From positions 1 through 35,668 of the forward strand of contig JAQWBM010000023.1 of the NCBI GenBank assembly GCA_028706405.1: a stretch of 35,668 nucleotides of DNA. The letters run 5' to 3'. The notes below the pieces were generated by a model. It was given only the letters and a program-made list of their open reading frames with translations. It did no database searches and had not been told where the DNA came from. Positions within the stretch are counted from its first letter, which is position 1; the number at the start of each line of letters is the position of its first letter. Below are positions 16,121 to 24,732 of the stretch, one piece after another. The stretch comes from Eubacteriales bacterium. Its GTDB lineage: Bacteria; Bacillota; Clostridia; Peptostreptococcales; Anaerovoracaceae. Position numbers and translations under genes: made by a program.

Positions 16121-16267
16121 TTATCTGCGTTTCGTGTTTTCGCATTCCTGGTTTGCTACTGTACAGGATGTTTTGCAAGCTGACTGACATGATGTCTGGC
16201 ATTCACCGCAGCCCTTGCCGGCCACCTTTTTTAATGTGGGTTTTGCAATCGTTTTAATATTCTTCAT
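16121..16267 (-). CDS. scfA: SCIFF ranthipeptide precursor (six Cys in forty-five)
   Basis: 48-residue ribosomally made peptide with the invariant SCIFF core: six Cys at 20, 23, 27, 31, 35 and 42, in the context GCGECQTSCQSACKTSCTV. The leader is basic (MKNIKTIAKPTLKKVAGK), and the tail ends ENTKRR. The Thr between Cys residues is the expected thioether acceptor. SD GGAGG (complement of 16278-16282) lies 10 nt before the ATG. ScfA-ScfB pairs are nearly universal in Clostridia; the product has been linked to quorum sensing and redox or metabolic regulation, but its role here is unknown. Confidence 0.95.
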   Translation of the reverse strand: MKNIKTIAKPTLKKVAGKGCGECQTSCQSACKTSCTVANQECENTKRR

Positions 16268-16312
16268 AATATGTAATCCTCCATGTTATAATTGCAGTGG
16301 AATTTTCCAAGT

Positions 16313-16331
16313 AAATCTGCATTGCAGATTT
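16313..16331. promoter_or_regulatory. 19-bp perfect palindrome upstream of scfA
   Basis: AAATCTGCA, a central T, TGCAGATTT. The central spacing of one base cannot form a full RNA hairpin loop, which favours a dimeric DNA-binding operator. It lies 45 nt upstream of the scfA start. The rest of the gap 16268-16525 is AT-rich; a weak minus-strand TTGACT with a TAACCT box 17 nt away is the only promoter-like pair noticed. Confidence 0.45.
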
Positions 16332-16525
16332 TGTATAATCTTTTTATAGGTTACTAAAAAACGTTCAAAAAGTCAATGTGTCCATCCTAAATGTCTTTCT
16401 GTTCATTAAAAAGAGGAAAAAAGTCAAATAAATTTATTTAGATATCTGACTCTATCCTCCATTATCGTTGATATTTAATTAGTTATTAATACATTAGTCC
16501 GTTGTTATTAATATTGCAGTTTTAT

Positions 16526-16948
16526 CTATCTTGCTATTAAAACTGACTTATTTACATGCGTTGAGACTTTATTAGCCACACTGCCTAAAAGGAATCTCTG
16601 TATTCTTCCTTTGCCGTAAGGTCCGATGATTATCAGGTCAAAATCATTATCATTAGCGTAATCCACTATGGTATTAGCTACATTTCCTTCCATTCTTACA
16701 GTTTCAAGTTGGTCACCAAGCTCTGCCAATCTCTGCTTTCCACTCTCCAGTACATCTCTCGATACTTTATCAAACATTTCAGCATAGTGCGCTTCAACTT
16801 CTGGGTTATAATTGAATATGTACTGATGAAAATCGTTGACATAAAGCAGAGTCACTTTACTTCCAAAAACATCAGCTAATTCTTTTGCCTTATCCATAGC
16901 TAGATCCGAAAATCTTGAGCCGTCGATCGGAACCAGTATATTTTTCAT
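16526..16948 (-). CDS. Universal stress protein (UspA family)
   Basis: 140-aa cytoplasmic USP. It opens with the family signature MKNILVPIDGSRFSDLAMDKA and ends with the ATP-binding motif G-x2-G-x9-G-S (GPYGKGRIQRFLLGS) before NKSVLIAR, so it belongs to the nucleotide-binding class. The open frame runs 15 codons further upstream, but the SD AAGGGTGAT inside that stretch and the conserved start support ATG at 16948. The MazG-like gene ends 22 nt upstream, so the two are probably co-transcribed. Confidence 0.92.
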   Translation of the reverse strand: MKNILVPIDGSRFSDLAMDKAKELADVFGSKVTLLYVNDFHQYIFNYNPEVEAHYAEMFDKVSRDVLESGKQRLAELGDQLETVRMEGNVANTIVDYANDNDFDLIIIGPYGKGRIQRFLLGSVANKVSTHVNKSVLIAR

Positions 16949-16970
16949 AATATCACCCTTTCTCTTTAAA

Positions 16971-17294
16971 CTAAACTGTATCGTCCTCAACATCTATGAG
17001 AAGAACCTTTTCTTTAAAGGAGCCCCTTGCTTCTTTTCTGATAAGTTGAAGATAATCCAAGTGCATCGGTTCATATTCCTTAAGTTGTATAAGGCAATCC
17101 AGCGCTTCATAAACGTCAGCTATTTCCTCCTCAAGACTGCTGATCCTATATTCTTCTATCTCCTCAATAACCTTGTCTATCAGGGCATCAAAGTATTCTT
17201 GCTCATTTAAGATACGGGAATTATAGCTTCTCCCACTTTCCTCTATCAACTGAGGTATTTTGTCCCTTACCAATTTATTATAGGAACGGTTCAT
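16971..17294 (-). CDS. MazG-like nucleotide pyrophosphohydrolase
   Basis: 107-aa all-alpha NTP-pyrophosphohydrolase of the small phosphoribosyl-ATP pyrophosphatase-like group. Beginning with YNKLVRDKIPQLIEESG, it has the metal-binding pattern of the MazG fold (VIEEIEEYRISSLEEEIADVYEAL, an EExxE...ExxD arrangement). It is presumed to hydrolyse non-canonical or damaged nucleoside triphosphates. A good SD (AAAGGAGAA) precedes the ATG. It does not sit in a his operon, so histidine biosynthesis is unlikely. Confidence 0.82.
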   Translation of the reverse strand: MNRSYNKLVRDKIPQLIEESGRSYNSRILNEQEYFDALIDKVIEEIEEYRISSLEEEIADVYEALDCLIQLKEYEPMHLDYLQLIRKEARGSFKEKVLLIDVEDDTV

Positions 17295-17489
17295 CAGTAA
17301 TTCTCCTTTCCTTTCTTTGTATTATTTATTACCCATTAAGCTTAAATTAAAACGTCAAATCAATCTTTAGTTAATAATTTGTATTAGATGCTATGAATCC
17401 TCGCAGCGCTGTGATGGGTGATGATCCATTAATTGGAACAATGTGAATAATGTTCTGTAACAAAATAATTTTAAGTCTATTTCTTGTTC

Positions 17490-17518
17490 TTGAATATGCT
17501 GATAAATTGTAGTATGTT
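17490..17518 (+). promoter_or_regulatory. Candidate promoter in the divergent 17295-17599 gap
   Basis: TTGAAT (17490-17495), 17-nt spacer, TATGTT (17513-17518), about 80 nt before the downstream start codon. The remainder of this 305-base gap is AT-rich with no credible ORF or RNA gene; it must also hold the opposite promoter for the MazG-like gene, for which I see only a weak TTGACG box. Confidence 0.45.
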
Positions 17519-17599
17519 TATTTTGTAAGGCGGAAGAAATTCTCCCATTTTATTGAAACCGCATCAAAGTATGTATTATTTGAAAGAGAGGTAATTTAT

Positions 17600-17887
17600 A
17601 TGTCAAATGAATGTCAAGCAAATGGCCCTTCTGTTGTTGAAATCAAGGTTACTGCTTCAGAGTGCGGCGCTATGCCTGAAGGAGACACTATAATTCTGGA
17701 AGGTCCCGCAATTAATTATGAGAAATCAGGACCGGTATGCATAACGGCACTCAATGCCATATATCCATGGATTATTGTGTCCCGATTCGGCGTTGAAACT
17801 GACGTTCTGGATTTTGATACAGATAATCAATGCTACCATGCTGTCTGCCCTTGTGGCACTGTGTCCTTCGATATTAAGAAAATTTAA
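17600..17887 (+). CDS. TIGR04076-type small protein
   Basis: 95 aa. The arrangement VEIKVTASECGAMPEGDTIILEGPAINYEKSGPVCITALNAIYPWI followed by a Cys-containing C-terminus (CYHAVCPCGTVSFDI) matches the TIGR04076 group, small proteins of unknown function common in anaerobes. The Cys cluster could bind a metal. A GAGAGG SD lies 9 nt upstream of the ATG. It stands alone on the plus strand between the stress-protein pair and ligD. No function is assigned. Confidence 0.7.
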   Translation: MSNECQANGPSVVEIKVTASECGAMPEGDTIILEGPAINYEKSGPVCITALNAIYPWIIVSRFGVETDVLDFDTDNQCYHAVCPCGTVSFDIKKI

Positions 17888-17905
17888 ACGAAGCCGGGCA
17901 AATAC

Positions 17906-17948
17906 CCCTGCTTGATGAAGCCATCGCTTTTCAATCGGTCAGGCAGGG
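17906..17948. terminator. Hairpin between the TIGR04076 gene and ligD (convergent)
   Basis: Arms CCCTGCTTGA (17906-17915) and TCAGGCAGGG (17939-17948), ten pairs with one wobble or mismatch, enclosing a smaller GAAGC/GCTTT pairing. T runs are weak on both sides. Its place between two convergent stops supports a shared terminator. Confidence 0.55.
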
Positions 17949-17949
17949 C

Positions 17950-20391
17950 TTATTTCAGCGTCTGACCATTCTGAAAAAAATCTTTCCAGGGATCGTTGCT
18001 GCCGATCCGCATAAGAGCATCCGCCACCGTAACGCCATCAGGGTCAACCGTGTCGAGCTCATCCCATCGAATCGGCATGGACACCCTGGCTCCTTTCCTC
18101 GCTCTTAAGGAATAGGGTGCAACACTGGTCGCGCCTCTTCCGTTTCGTATCCAGTCGATAAATATTTTATTGACACGTTTGACCTTTCTGACATTGCTGG
18201 TATAGCGGTCGGGCCATTTCTGCTCCATAACCTCGGCGATGCGATGGGCAAAATCATGGAACACCTCCCACGAAACGGCGGGCCGTAACGGGACGATCAC
18301 ATGATACCCCTTGCCGCCGCTGGTCTTGAGATACGAGGTGAGCGAAAGCTCGGCAAGAATGCTTTTGATATCCCTTACTCCCCGTCGCACCGTGCTCAGA
18401 TCCATGCCTTCATCCGGGTCCAGATCAAACACCATCATATCGGGCTTTTCAAGCGCATCGGCGCGGCTTCCCCAAGTGTGAAATTCCAGCGTACCCATCT
18501 GCGCTTCAAATATGAGTCCTGATGCATTTTCAATATAGAAATAATCTTCCGCTTCCCCCTCACTGTTTGATACGGATATCGTGACGATTCCTTCGCTGCC
18601 AGGACCAGGATGCTTTTTATAAAAGCAAGTCTGGAATATCCCCTTGGGACAGCGCAGGATACTGAGTATTCTGCCTTTCACATACGGCATCATACGCTCT
18701 GATACCGCTGCGTAATATCGGACTACATCCGCTTTTGTAATCTTCGGGTCGCCAAAGATTACTTTGTCCGGATTTGTGATCTTGACACCTTTGATTATAA
18801 GGCTTTCGGCGGTTTGTTCCATTGCTTTCTCCGTTTCTCCGGCGGATACCGGAAGTTCCGCTGTGTCATTCGCTTTTTCCCGCTTTATATCCCCGGGCGA
18901 TTTATCCGTGCGCAGACCTTTGAAGCTTGCCTGCCTTAAAAGATTATCTCCGGTCCATTCGGCAAATTTGATTTCTGCAATCAGTTCAGGTTCAAGCCAG
19001 GTGATTTTTTCGTTTGTCCTTGACTTCGGCGCAAGTTTGAAAGGTGATTCCGTTCTCTTTAAACCTTCAAATTTCTGCTCGAGATCCTTCATGTCCGACA
19101 TGCTGAAGCCGGTACCGGCGCGCCCGGCATAAACCAAATCCGCTTCCTCATAAACGCCGAGCAATAGGGAACTTACCCCGCTCGTTTTTTTGTCAGTAAG
19201 TGTATAGCCTCCGATAACGAATTCCTGCCTTTTATCACATTTCAGCTTGATCCAGTCGCCGTTACGCGTCCCGCTATACACTGAATCAGCTTTTTTGCCG
19301 ACAATTCCTTCCATATCCGCCTCACAGGCCGCAGCAAAATTTTCCTTTTCGTTTCCTCTGACATGCCGACTGTAGTAAAGGTTTTTAGGAGCATCCTTCA
19401 TCAGGGCTTCAAGCGTTTCCTTTCTTTCGATGAGGCGCTGTCCCCGGAGGTCCGCGCCGTCCAGCGCGAGAAGATCAAAGATGATGTAGGTAAGGTTTTG
19501 GATTTTGGGGTTTTTCATATAGTTCTGCAAAATCTGAAAATCCGTCCTGCCCGAAGCGTCCGTGACAGTCATTTCTCCGTCAAGAACCATCGCCCTCCCA
19601 CCTGCCAGTTCGGCGAGGGAGCTGACGACATCCCGGAACCGCTCCGTATAATCCTTGCCGTTTCTGCTCACGAGCCGGACGCGATTACCTTCCATAAATG
19701 CCATGATCCGATATCCGTCGTACTTGAGCTCATAGAGCCAATCCCCGTCCGCAGGAACCGCACTCACCAGTTTGGCAAGCTGCGCATCCGCCCTGCTGAA
19801 AGGGTTTGCTATGACGGCCACGTCTTTCCCGTTTTCAATTTCCGTCATGGTCCGCCCGGTTTTGACGCTGGTGTTAAACTCGGAAATTCCGTCGTCCGCT
19901 TTGGCATAGGCATCTTTTTCTTTCAGTAACAGCCAGTTCTCCTTCACCTCGCCCGCCTTCGCTTTTAAGCGGACCAAAGCCCAGCTGCCCTTGAGACGTC
20001 TTCCCTTCAGGACAAACTTCAATACGCCTTTATGGAGTCCGTCTTCCACATCCGTATAGGGCTCCCACCAGCCTTCATCCCAGAGCATAACGGCGCCGCC
20101 TCCGTATTCCCCTTTGGGAATCGTTCCCTCAAAGTTCCTGTATTCTATAGGATGCTCCTCGACACGTATGGCGAGTCTCTTATCGCGGGTATTATAAGAG
20201 GGACCTTTCGGCACCGCCCAACTCAATAGAACACTATCCCATTCCAGGCGGAAATCATAGTGTTCTCTCCGAGCCATATGACGTTGGACAGCAAATCTCA
20301 ACCCCTCTTCGGGAGCTTCCCCTTGGTCCTTCGGTTCCAGGGTTCTTTCAAAATTCCTTTTTTGGTTGTACTCATTGAGTTTTTCAGTCAT
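17950..20391 (-). CDS. ligD: Multifunctional NHEJ DNA ligase LigD (PE-LIG-POL)
   Basis: 813-aa ATP-dependent ligase of bacterial non-homologous end joining. Order of domains: 3'-phosphoesterase (about 10-160; RHMARREHYDFRLEW and WAVPKGPS), ligase (about 190-500; adenylated Lys223 in ELKYDGYRI, IIFDLLALDG, GIVGKKADS, DWIKLKC), then primase-polymerase (about 525-813; KITNPDKVIF, catalytic DLDPDEG, SGGKGYHV, APYSLRA). This is the Pseudomonas-type order, not the mycobacterial POL-first one. It starts 4 nt after the ku stop. The ku-ligD pair looks more GC-rich than its flanks. The 17950 end carries an apparently intact C-terminus. Confidence 0.96.
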   Translation of the reverse strand: MTEKLNEYNQKRNFERTLEPKDQGEAPEEGLRFAVQRHMARREHYDFRLEWDSVLLSWAVPKGPSYNTRDKRLAIRVEEHPIEYRNFEGTIPKGEYGGGAVMLWDEGWWEPYTDVEDGLHKGVLKFVLKGRRLKGSWALVRLKAKAGEVKENWLLLKEKDAYAKADDGISEFNTSVKTGRTMTEIENGKDVAVIANPFSRADAQLAKLVSAVPADGDWLYELKYDGYRIMAFMEGNRVRLVSRNGKDYTERFRDVVSSLAELAGGRAMVLDGEMTVTDASGRTDFQILQNYMKNPKIQNLTYIIFDLLALDGADLRGQRLIERKETLEALMKDAPKNLYYSRHVRGNEKENFAAACEADMEGIVGKKADSVYSGTRNGDWIKLKCDKRQEFVIGGYTLTDKKTSGVSSLLLGVYEEADLVYAGRAGTGFSMSDMKDLEQKFEGLKRTESPFKLAPKSRTNEKITWLEPELIAEIKFAEWTGDNLLRQASFKGLRTDKSPGDIKREKANDTAELPVSAGETEKAMEQTAESLIIKGVKITNPDKVIFGDPKITKADVVRYYAAVSERMMPYVKGRILSILRCPKGIFQTCFYKKHPGPGSEGIVTISVSNSEGEAEDYFYIENASGLIFEAQMGTLEFHTWGSRADALEKPDMMVFDLDPDEGMDLSTVRRGVRDIKSILAELSLTSYLKTSGGKGYHVIVPLRPAVSWEVFHDFAHRIAEVMEQKWPDRYTSNVRKVKRVNKIFIDWIRNGRGATSVAPYSLRARKGARVSMPIRWDELDTVDPDGVTVADALMRIGSNDPWKDFFQNGQTLK

Positions 20392-20395
20392 AACA

Positions 20396-21169
20396 CTACG
20401 CCGGATCCTTTTCTTTTTTGGCCTTCTCGACGCTGGCTTTGAGGGCCTCCATGAGGTCTATTACCTTGCCGGGGCTCTCGCTCTCTGCGGCGACAACCTC
20501 CCTGCCGGAGATTTTAGTCTCTATGAGCGCACGCAGTTTTATCTGGTATTCATCCTTATATTTCGCGGGGTCAAACGGCGTGTCCATCGAATTGATCAGC
20601 ACTTTTGCCATATTCAGTTCCTGATCGGAGACCTCGGTTTTGGCATACGGTTTCTGAAGCTCTCGTATATCATCGGCGTAGAACATCGTGGAAATGAGAA
20701 TACCGTCCTCGCGCGGAATAATCGCCATCAGCGTATCTTTCGTGCCCATGACGGTTTTGCCTATGGCGATCTTCTGTTCAGCCATCAGCGCGGCACGAAG
20801 CAGCTCGAAGGCTTTTTCGCCGCCTGCCTCGGGAACGGCTTGATAAGTTTTATCGTAATAAACGGAGGAAATCTGGTTTAATTGTGCGAAGTGAAGAATC
20901 TGAATGGATTTTTCCTTTTCTGTCTTAATCTTTTCGATCTCATCGTCTGTGACGACGACATATTTGTTCTTGTCGTATTCAAAGCCCTTGACAATATCCC
21001 CTGAAGCAATCTCCTTGCCGCAGTGGGCGCAGGTCTTTTTGTAGCGTATGCGGCTGTTGTCCTCCTTATGCAGTTGGTTGAAATGAATATCGTTGTCCTG
21101 CGTTGCCTTGTACATCGCGATCGGGATCGCGACCATGCCGAACGTTATGACCGATTTGCGTGATACCAT
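20396..21169 (-). CDS. ku: Non-homologous end-joining protein Ku
   Basis: 257-aa homodimeric Ku that encircles broken DNA ends and recruits LigD. Typical blocks are SRKSVITFGMVAIPIAMYKAT at the start, QLHKEDNSRIRYKKTCAHCGKEI (a Cys pair often seen in bacterial Ku), IVKGFEYDKNKYVVVTDDEI, and a Lys-rich C-terminal tail that contacts LigD and DNA. The frame extends 18 codons upstream, but GGAGGTG seven bases before ATG 21169 decides the start. It heads the two-gene NHEJ operon, useful to spore formers that repair breaks on germination with only one chromosome copy. Confidence 0.96.
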   Translation of the reverse strand: MVSRKSVITFGMVAIPIAMYKATQDNDIHFNQLHKEDNSRIRYKKTCAHCGKEIASGDIVKGFEYDKNKYVVVTDDEIEKIKTEKEKSIQILHFAQLNQISSVYYDKTYQAVPEAGGEKAFELLRAALMAEQKIAIGKTVMGTKDTLMAIIPREDGILISTMFYADDIRELQKPYAKTEVSDQELNMAKVLINSMDTPFDPAKYKDEYQIKLRALIETKISGREVVAAESESPGKVIDLMEALKASVEKAKKEKDPA

Positions 21170-21251
21170 TGTGGAAACACCTCCGGAGTTAGTGTTCCCC
21201 GTTAAACTCCAAGTATACCTCATATGCCCGGAAACAATGAATGTTTCTTTA

Positions 21252-22412
21252 TCAGTCTTTCACTTTCTCAATCCTAACGATGCATTCCGTATGCTTTGTA
21301 TAGGGAAAATTATCAAAAGCCTTCACGCTTTTTACCCGATATCCGAAATCCTGCACAAAGCTCAGATTTTCAACGAGGCTCCGGGGATTGCAGGAAATGT
21401 ATACAATTTGATCAACCCTATAGTTAAGTATTTTTTCAAGAGCCTTGGGATGAACCCCCGCTCTGGGCGGGTCGAGAACGATGGCGCCGGGTTTATCTTC
21501 CAGACGGTCCAGCACCTCAAGGACATCTCCCGATATAAATTCACAGTTTGCTATTCCGTTCAGGCGCGCATTCTCTTTTGCGGCTTCCACCGCTTCTTCC
21601 ACTAGCTCAACGCCGATCACTTTTTTCGCTCTGAGCGACATAATCTGAGCTATCGTTCCTGTACCGCAGTAAAGATCGAACACCGTCTTTCCGTCCGGAT
21701 CTTTTATCAGTGACAAAGCCTCAGTGTATAGCTTTTCGATTGCAAGTATATTGGTTTGAAAAAAAGAAAAAGCACTGACTTTAAATTTAAGCCCCATGAT
21801 CTCGTCCATATAATAATCACGGCCCCAGATGGTATACAGCTTATCGCAGTAGACAAAATCCGCGATTTTATCATTGACGGTATGCAGGATGCCGATTATT
21901 TTGTTTTGAAGCGGCAGCGCCCGGATCAACGCGGAGAATTCCTCTCCGTCAAAGCTGCCCTGGGAGGAGGTTACCATATTTACGAGAATCTCTCCTGTAT
22001 ACTCTCCTTTTCGTATGATAAGGTTTCGCATCAGACCGGAATGGCTTTTTTTATGATAGAAAGAATAACCTTTATTTCTGCAGAAATCCAGGGTTGCTTT
22101 TAGAATCATGTTGAAATCGGCATCCACAAGCTGGCATTCATCCACCGTAACGATAGACATAAAACGGCCTTTTTTATGCATTCCCAGGGTCATATCGCCA
22201 TGCTTTATTTCATCTCCGAAGGTATATTCCATTTTGTTGCGGTAAGCCTGCCGCTGGGGACTGCCTTCAATCCCTAGATATTTTTCATAGGGTATATTTT
22301 TTTCCTCAAGGAGCCTTAATACCTCCCTGCCCTTTAAAATTATCTGTTCCTGGTAAGGTACCCCTTGATATATACAGCCTCCGCAGCTTTCGCTGTGCTT
22401 GCAGATATCCAT
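21252..22412 (-). CDS. 23S rRNA (uracil-C5)-methyltransferase, RlmD/RumA family, TRAM-less
   Basis: 386-aa SAM-dependent RNA m5U methyltransferase, probably for U1939 or a similar 23S site. It opens with the 4Fe-4S ligands C4, C10, C13 (CKHSESCGGC) and a later Cys in VDECQLV. The methyltransferase part has FDLYCGTGTIAQIMS (SAM loop), VLDPPRAGVHP, and the nucleophile Cys in ISCNPRSL. Most family members carry an N-terminal TRAM domain; the GGAGG SD directly before MDICKH shows there is none here. Separated from metA by a 203-bp gap with two structured elements. Confidence 0.9.
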   Translation of the reverse strand: MDICKHSESCGGCIYQGVPYQEQIILKGREVLRLLEEKNIPYEKYLGIEGSPQRQAYRNKMEYTFGDEIKHGDMTLGMHKKGRFMSIVTVDECQLVDADFNMILKATLDFCRNKGYSFYHKKSHSGLMRNLIIRKGEYTGEILVNMVTSSQGSFDGEEFSALIRALPLQNKIIGILHTVNDKIADFVYCDKLYTIWGRDYYMDEIMGLKFKVSAFSFFQTNILAIEKLYTEALSLIKDPDGKTVFDLYCGTGTIAQIMSLRAKKVIGVELVEEAVEAAKENARLNGIANCEFISGDVLEVLDRLEDKPGAIVLDPPRAGVHPKALEKILNYRVDQIVYISCNPRSLVENLSFVQDFGYRVKSVKAFDNFPYTKHTECIVRIEKVKD

Positions 22413-22436
22413 ATTAGCCTCCGCGTTCCAGTATTA

Positions 22437-22481
22437 ACCGACCTGATCTTCCAAAACCGGAAAAATCGGCATCTGGTCGGT
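22437..22481. repeat. Hairpin element upstream of the rlmD-like gene
   Basis: Arms ACCGACCTGAT (22437-22447) and ATCTGGTCGGT (22471-22481), 11 positions with one mismatch, enclosing a small CCG/CGG pairing. It lies 24 nt before the rlmD-like start. T-rich sequence follows it only on the plus strand, where there is no gene to terminate. Confidence 0.5.
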
Positions 22482-22521
22482 CTATTTCTTTTTACAACAG
22501 AAAATATCGTTTGCCACGCTG

Positions 22522-22605
22522 GGTGTATCCCTGTAAAACCGTAAAACCTATTACCGGCTTTGATGCGGAGCATCTTAAATGAGACGGTTTCCAAGGAGAT
22601 ACACC
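22522..22605. ncRNA. Candidate structured RNA element between metA and rlmD
   Basis: About 84 nt with nested complementarity: outer arms GGTGTATC and GATACACC, extended by CCT/AGG with a one-base bulge, then AAACCGT/ACGGTTT across a 3-by-3 internal loop, and an apical GATGC-GGA-GCATC hairpin. The pairing starts 10 nt beyond the metA stop. It has no T tract, tRNA features or SRP consensus that I recognise. The strand of action is unclear because the stems are Watson-Crick on both strands; the flanking genes suggest minus. It could equally be a small palindromic mobile element. Confidence 0.35.
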
Positions 22606-22615
22606 ATATGCGGCG

Positions 22616-23551
22616 TCAGTCACTTTTTTTATTCAATTCATCCAATTTGTTCAGATCGAACGGCGTTTCCTGATATACATAGTTAAGCCAGTTCGCGAAG
22701 AACAGATTACCATGACCGCTCCATTTTACAACAATACTCTTTGTCGGATCATTATCCTTGAAGTAATCCTGCGGAACATCGATCCTGAGTCCCTTTTTGA
22801 TATCTCTTTCATATTCAAGTTTTAACGTATCCCGTTCATATTCCATATGACCCTGAACAAAGATCATTCGTTTATCTCTAGTATCAATTATATGTGGTCC
22901 CGTTGCTTCCGATTCGGCTAAAATTTCTAATTCAGGTACTTTCTGAATGTCTTCCTTTCTTACTTGGGTATGCCTAGAATGAGGTGCGTAGAATTCTTCA
23001 TCAAATCCTCTGGTCAGCTCTGACTTTTTATTCATTAACTTATGCTTAAAAACTCCGAACAGCTTTTCCGGCATGATAAATTTATCAATGCCATAATGAT
23101 AATAGAGAGCAGCCTGGGCACCCCAGCAAATATGCAGCGTACTGAATACGTTTGATTTTGTGTATTCAAAAATTTCTGTAAGCTCCTTCCAGTAATCAAC
23201 CTCATTAAAAGGCAGAAATTCCACAGGAGCGCCTGTAATGATCATACCGTCATATCTTTGATTCTTTATTTCCTCGAAGGTTTTATAAAAATTGTCCAGA
23301 TGATGCTTATCCGTATTTTTCGATTCATGCGAATCCATGGTCAAAAGCTGCAGCTCGACCTGAAGCGGCGTATTCGCAAGCATGCGGATCAATTGAGTTT
23401 CTGTAACCTCCTTTGTGGGCATGAGATTCACGATTGCAAGGCGAAGAGGCCTTATATCCTGCCTTTGAGCCCTCTGTTCATGCATTACGAAAACATTTTC
23501 TTCTTTCAATGTTTTATATGCGGGCAACCCTCTGGGTACTATAATAGGCAT
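22616..23551 (-). CDS. metA: Homoserine O-acetyltransferase (MetA family)
   Basis: 311-aa enzyme acylating L-homoserine as the first committed step of methionine synthesis. Nucleophile Cys142 (LHICWGAQAA), catalytic His and Glu in FVQGHMEYE, and the N-terminal MPIIVPRGLPAYKTL are clear. Residue 111 is Glu (ITGAPVEFL); in this family Glu111 goes with acetyl-CoA and Gly111 with succinyl-CoA, so acetyl-CoA use is predicted despite the common succinyltransferase label. It lies 15 nt downstream of tgt. No SAM riboswitch or T-box is possible in so short a gap, so its expression follows the tgt transcript. Confidence 0.94.
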   Translation of the reverse strand: MPIIVPRGLPAYKTLKEENVFVMHEQRAQRQDIRPLRLAIVNLMPTKEVTETQLIRMLANTPLQVELQLLTMDSHESKNTDKHHLDNFYKTFEEIKNQRYDGMIITGAPVEFLPFNEVDYWKELTEIFEYTKSNVFSTLHICWGAQAALYYHYGIDKFIMPEKLFGVFKHKLMNKKSELTRGFDEEFYAPHSRHTQVRKEDIQKVPELEILAESEATGPHIIDTRDKRMIFVQGHMEYERDTLKLEYERDIKKGLRIDVPQDYFKDNDPTKSIVVKWSGHGNLFFANWLNYVYQETPFDLNKLDELNKKSD

Positions 23552-23566
23552 TTCGTATCATCTCCT

Positions 23567-24712
<1,146 letters not shown>

Positions 24713-24732
24713 TCATCAGATTCTTTAATCTT

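Noticed and set aside
19363..19929. 188-codon open frame on the plus strand inside ligD
   Set aside because: Antisense to conserved ligase-domain sequence. It is open because ligD is GC-richer with few stops in that frame; no SD, no recognisable protein.
20366..20881. 171-codon plus-strand frame over ku and the ligD start
   Set aside because: Lies antisense to well-identified Ku; composition follows the opposite strand's codons.
22340..22594. 84-codon minus-strand frame between metA and rlmD
   Set aside because: Overlaps the conserved start of the rlmD-like gene in another frame and consists of the palindromic spacer; no family resemblance.
22522..22605. tRNA or signal recognition particle RNA reading of the structured element
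   Set aside because: No T-loop TTCRA, anticodon arm or terminal CCA arrangement, and no conserved SRP tetraloop with its internal loops.
23552..23566. SAM or T-box riboswitch ahead of metA
   Set aside because: Only 15 nt separate tgt and metA; no space for such a leader, and none was seen ahead of tgt.
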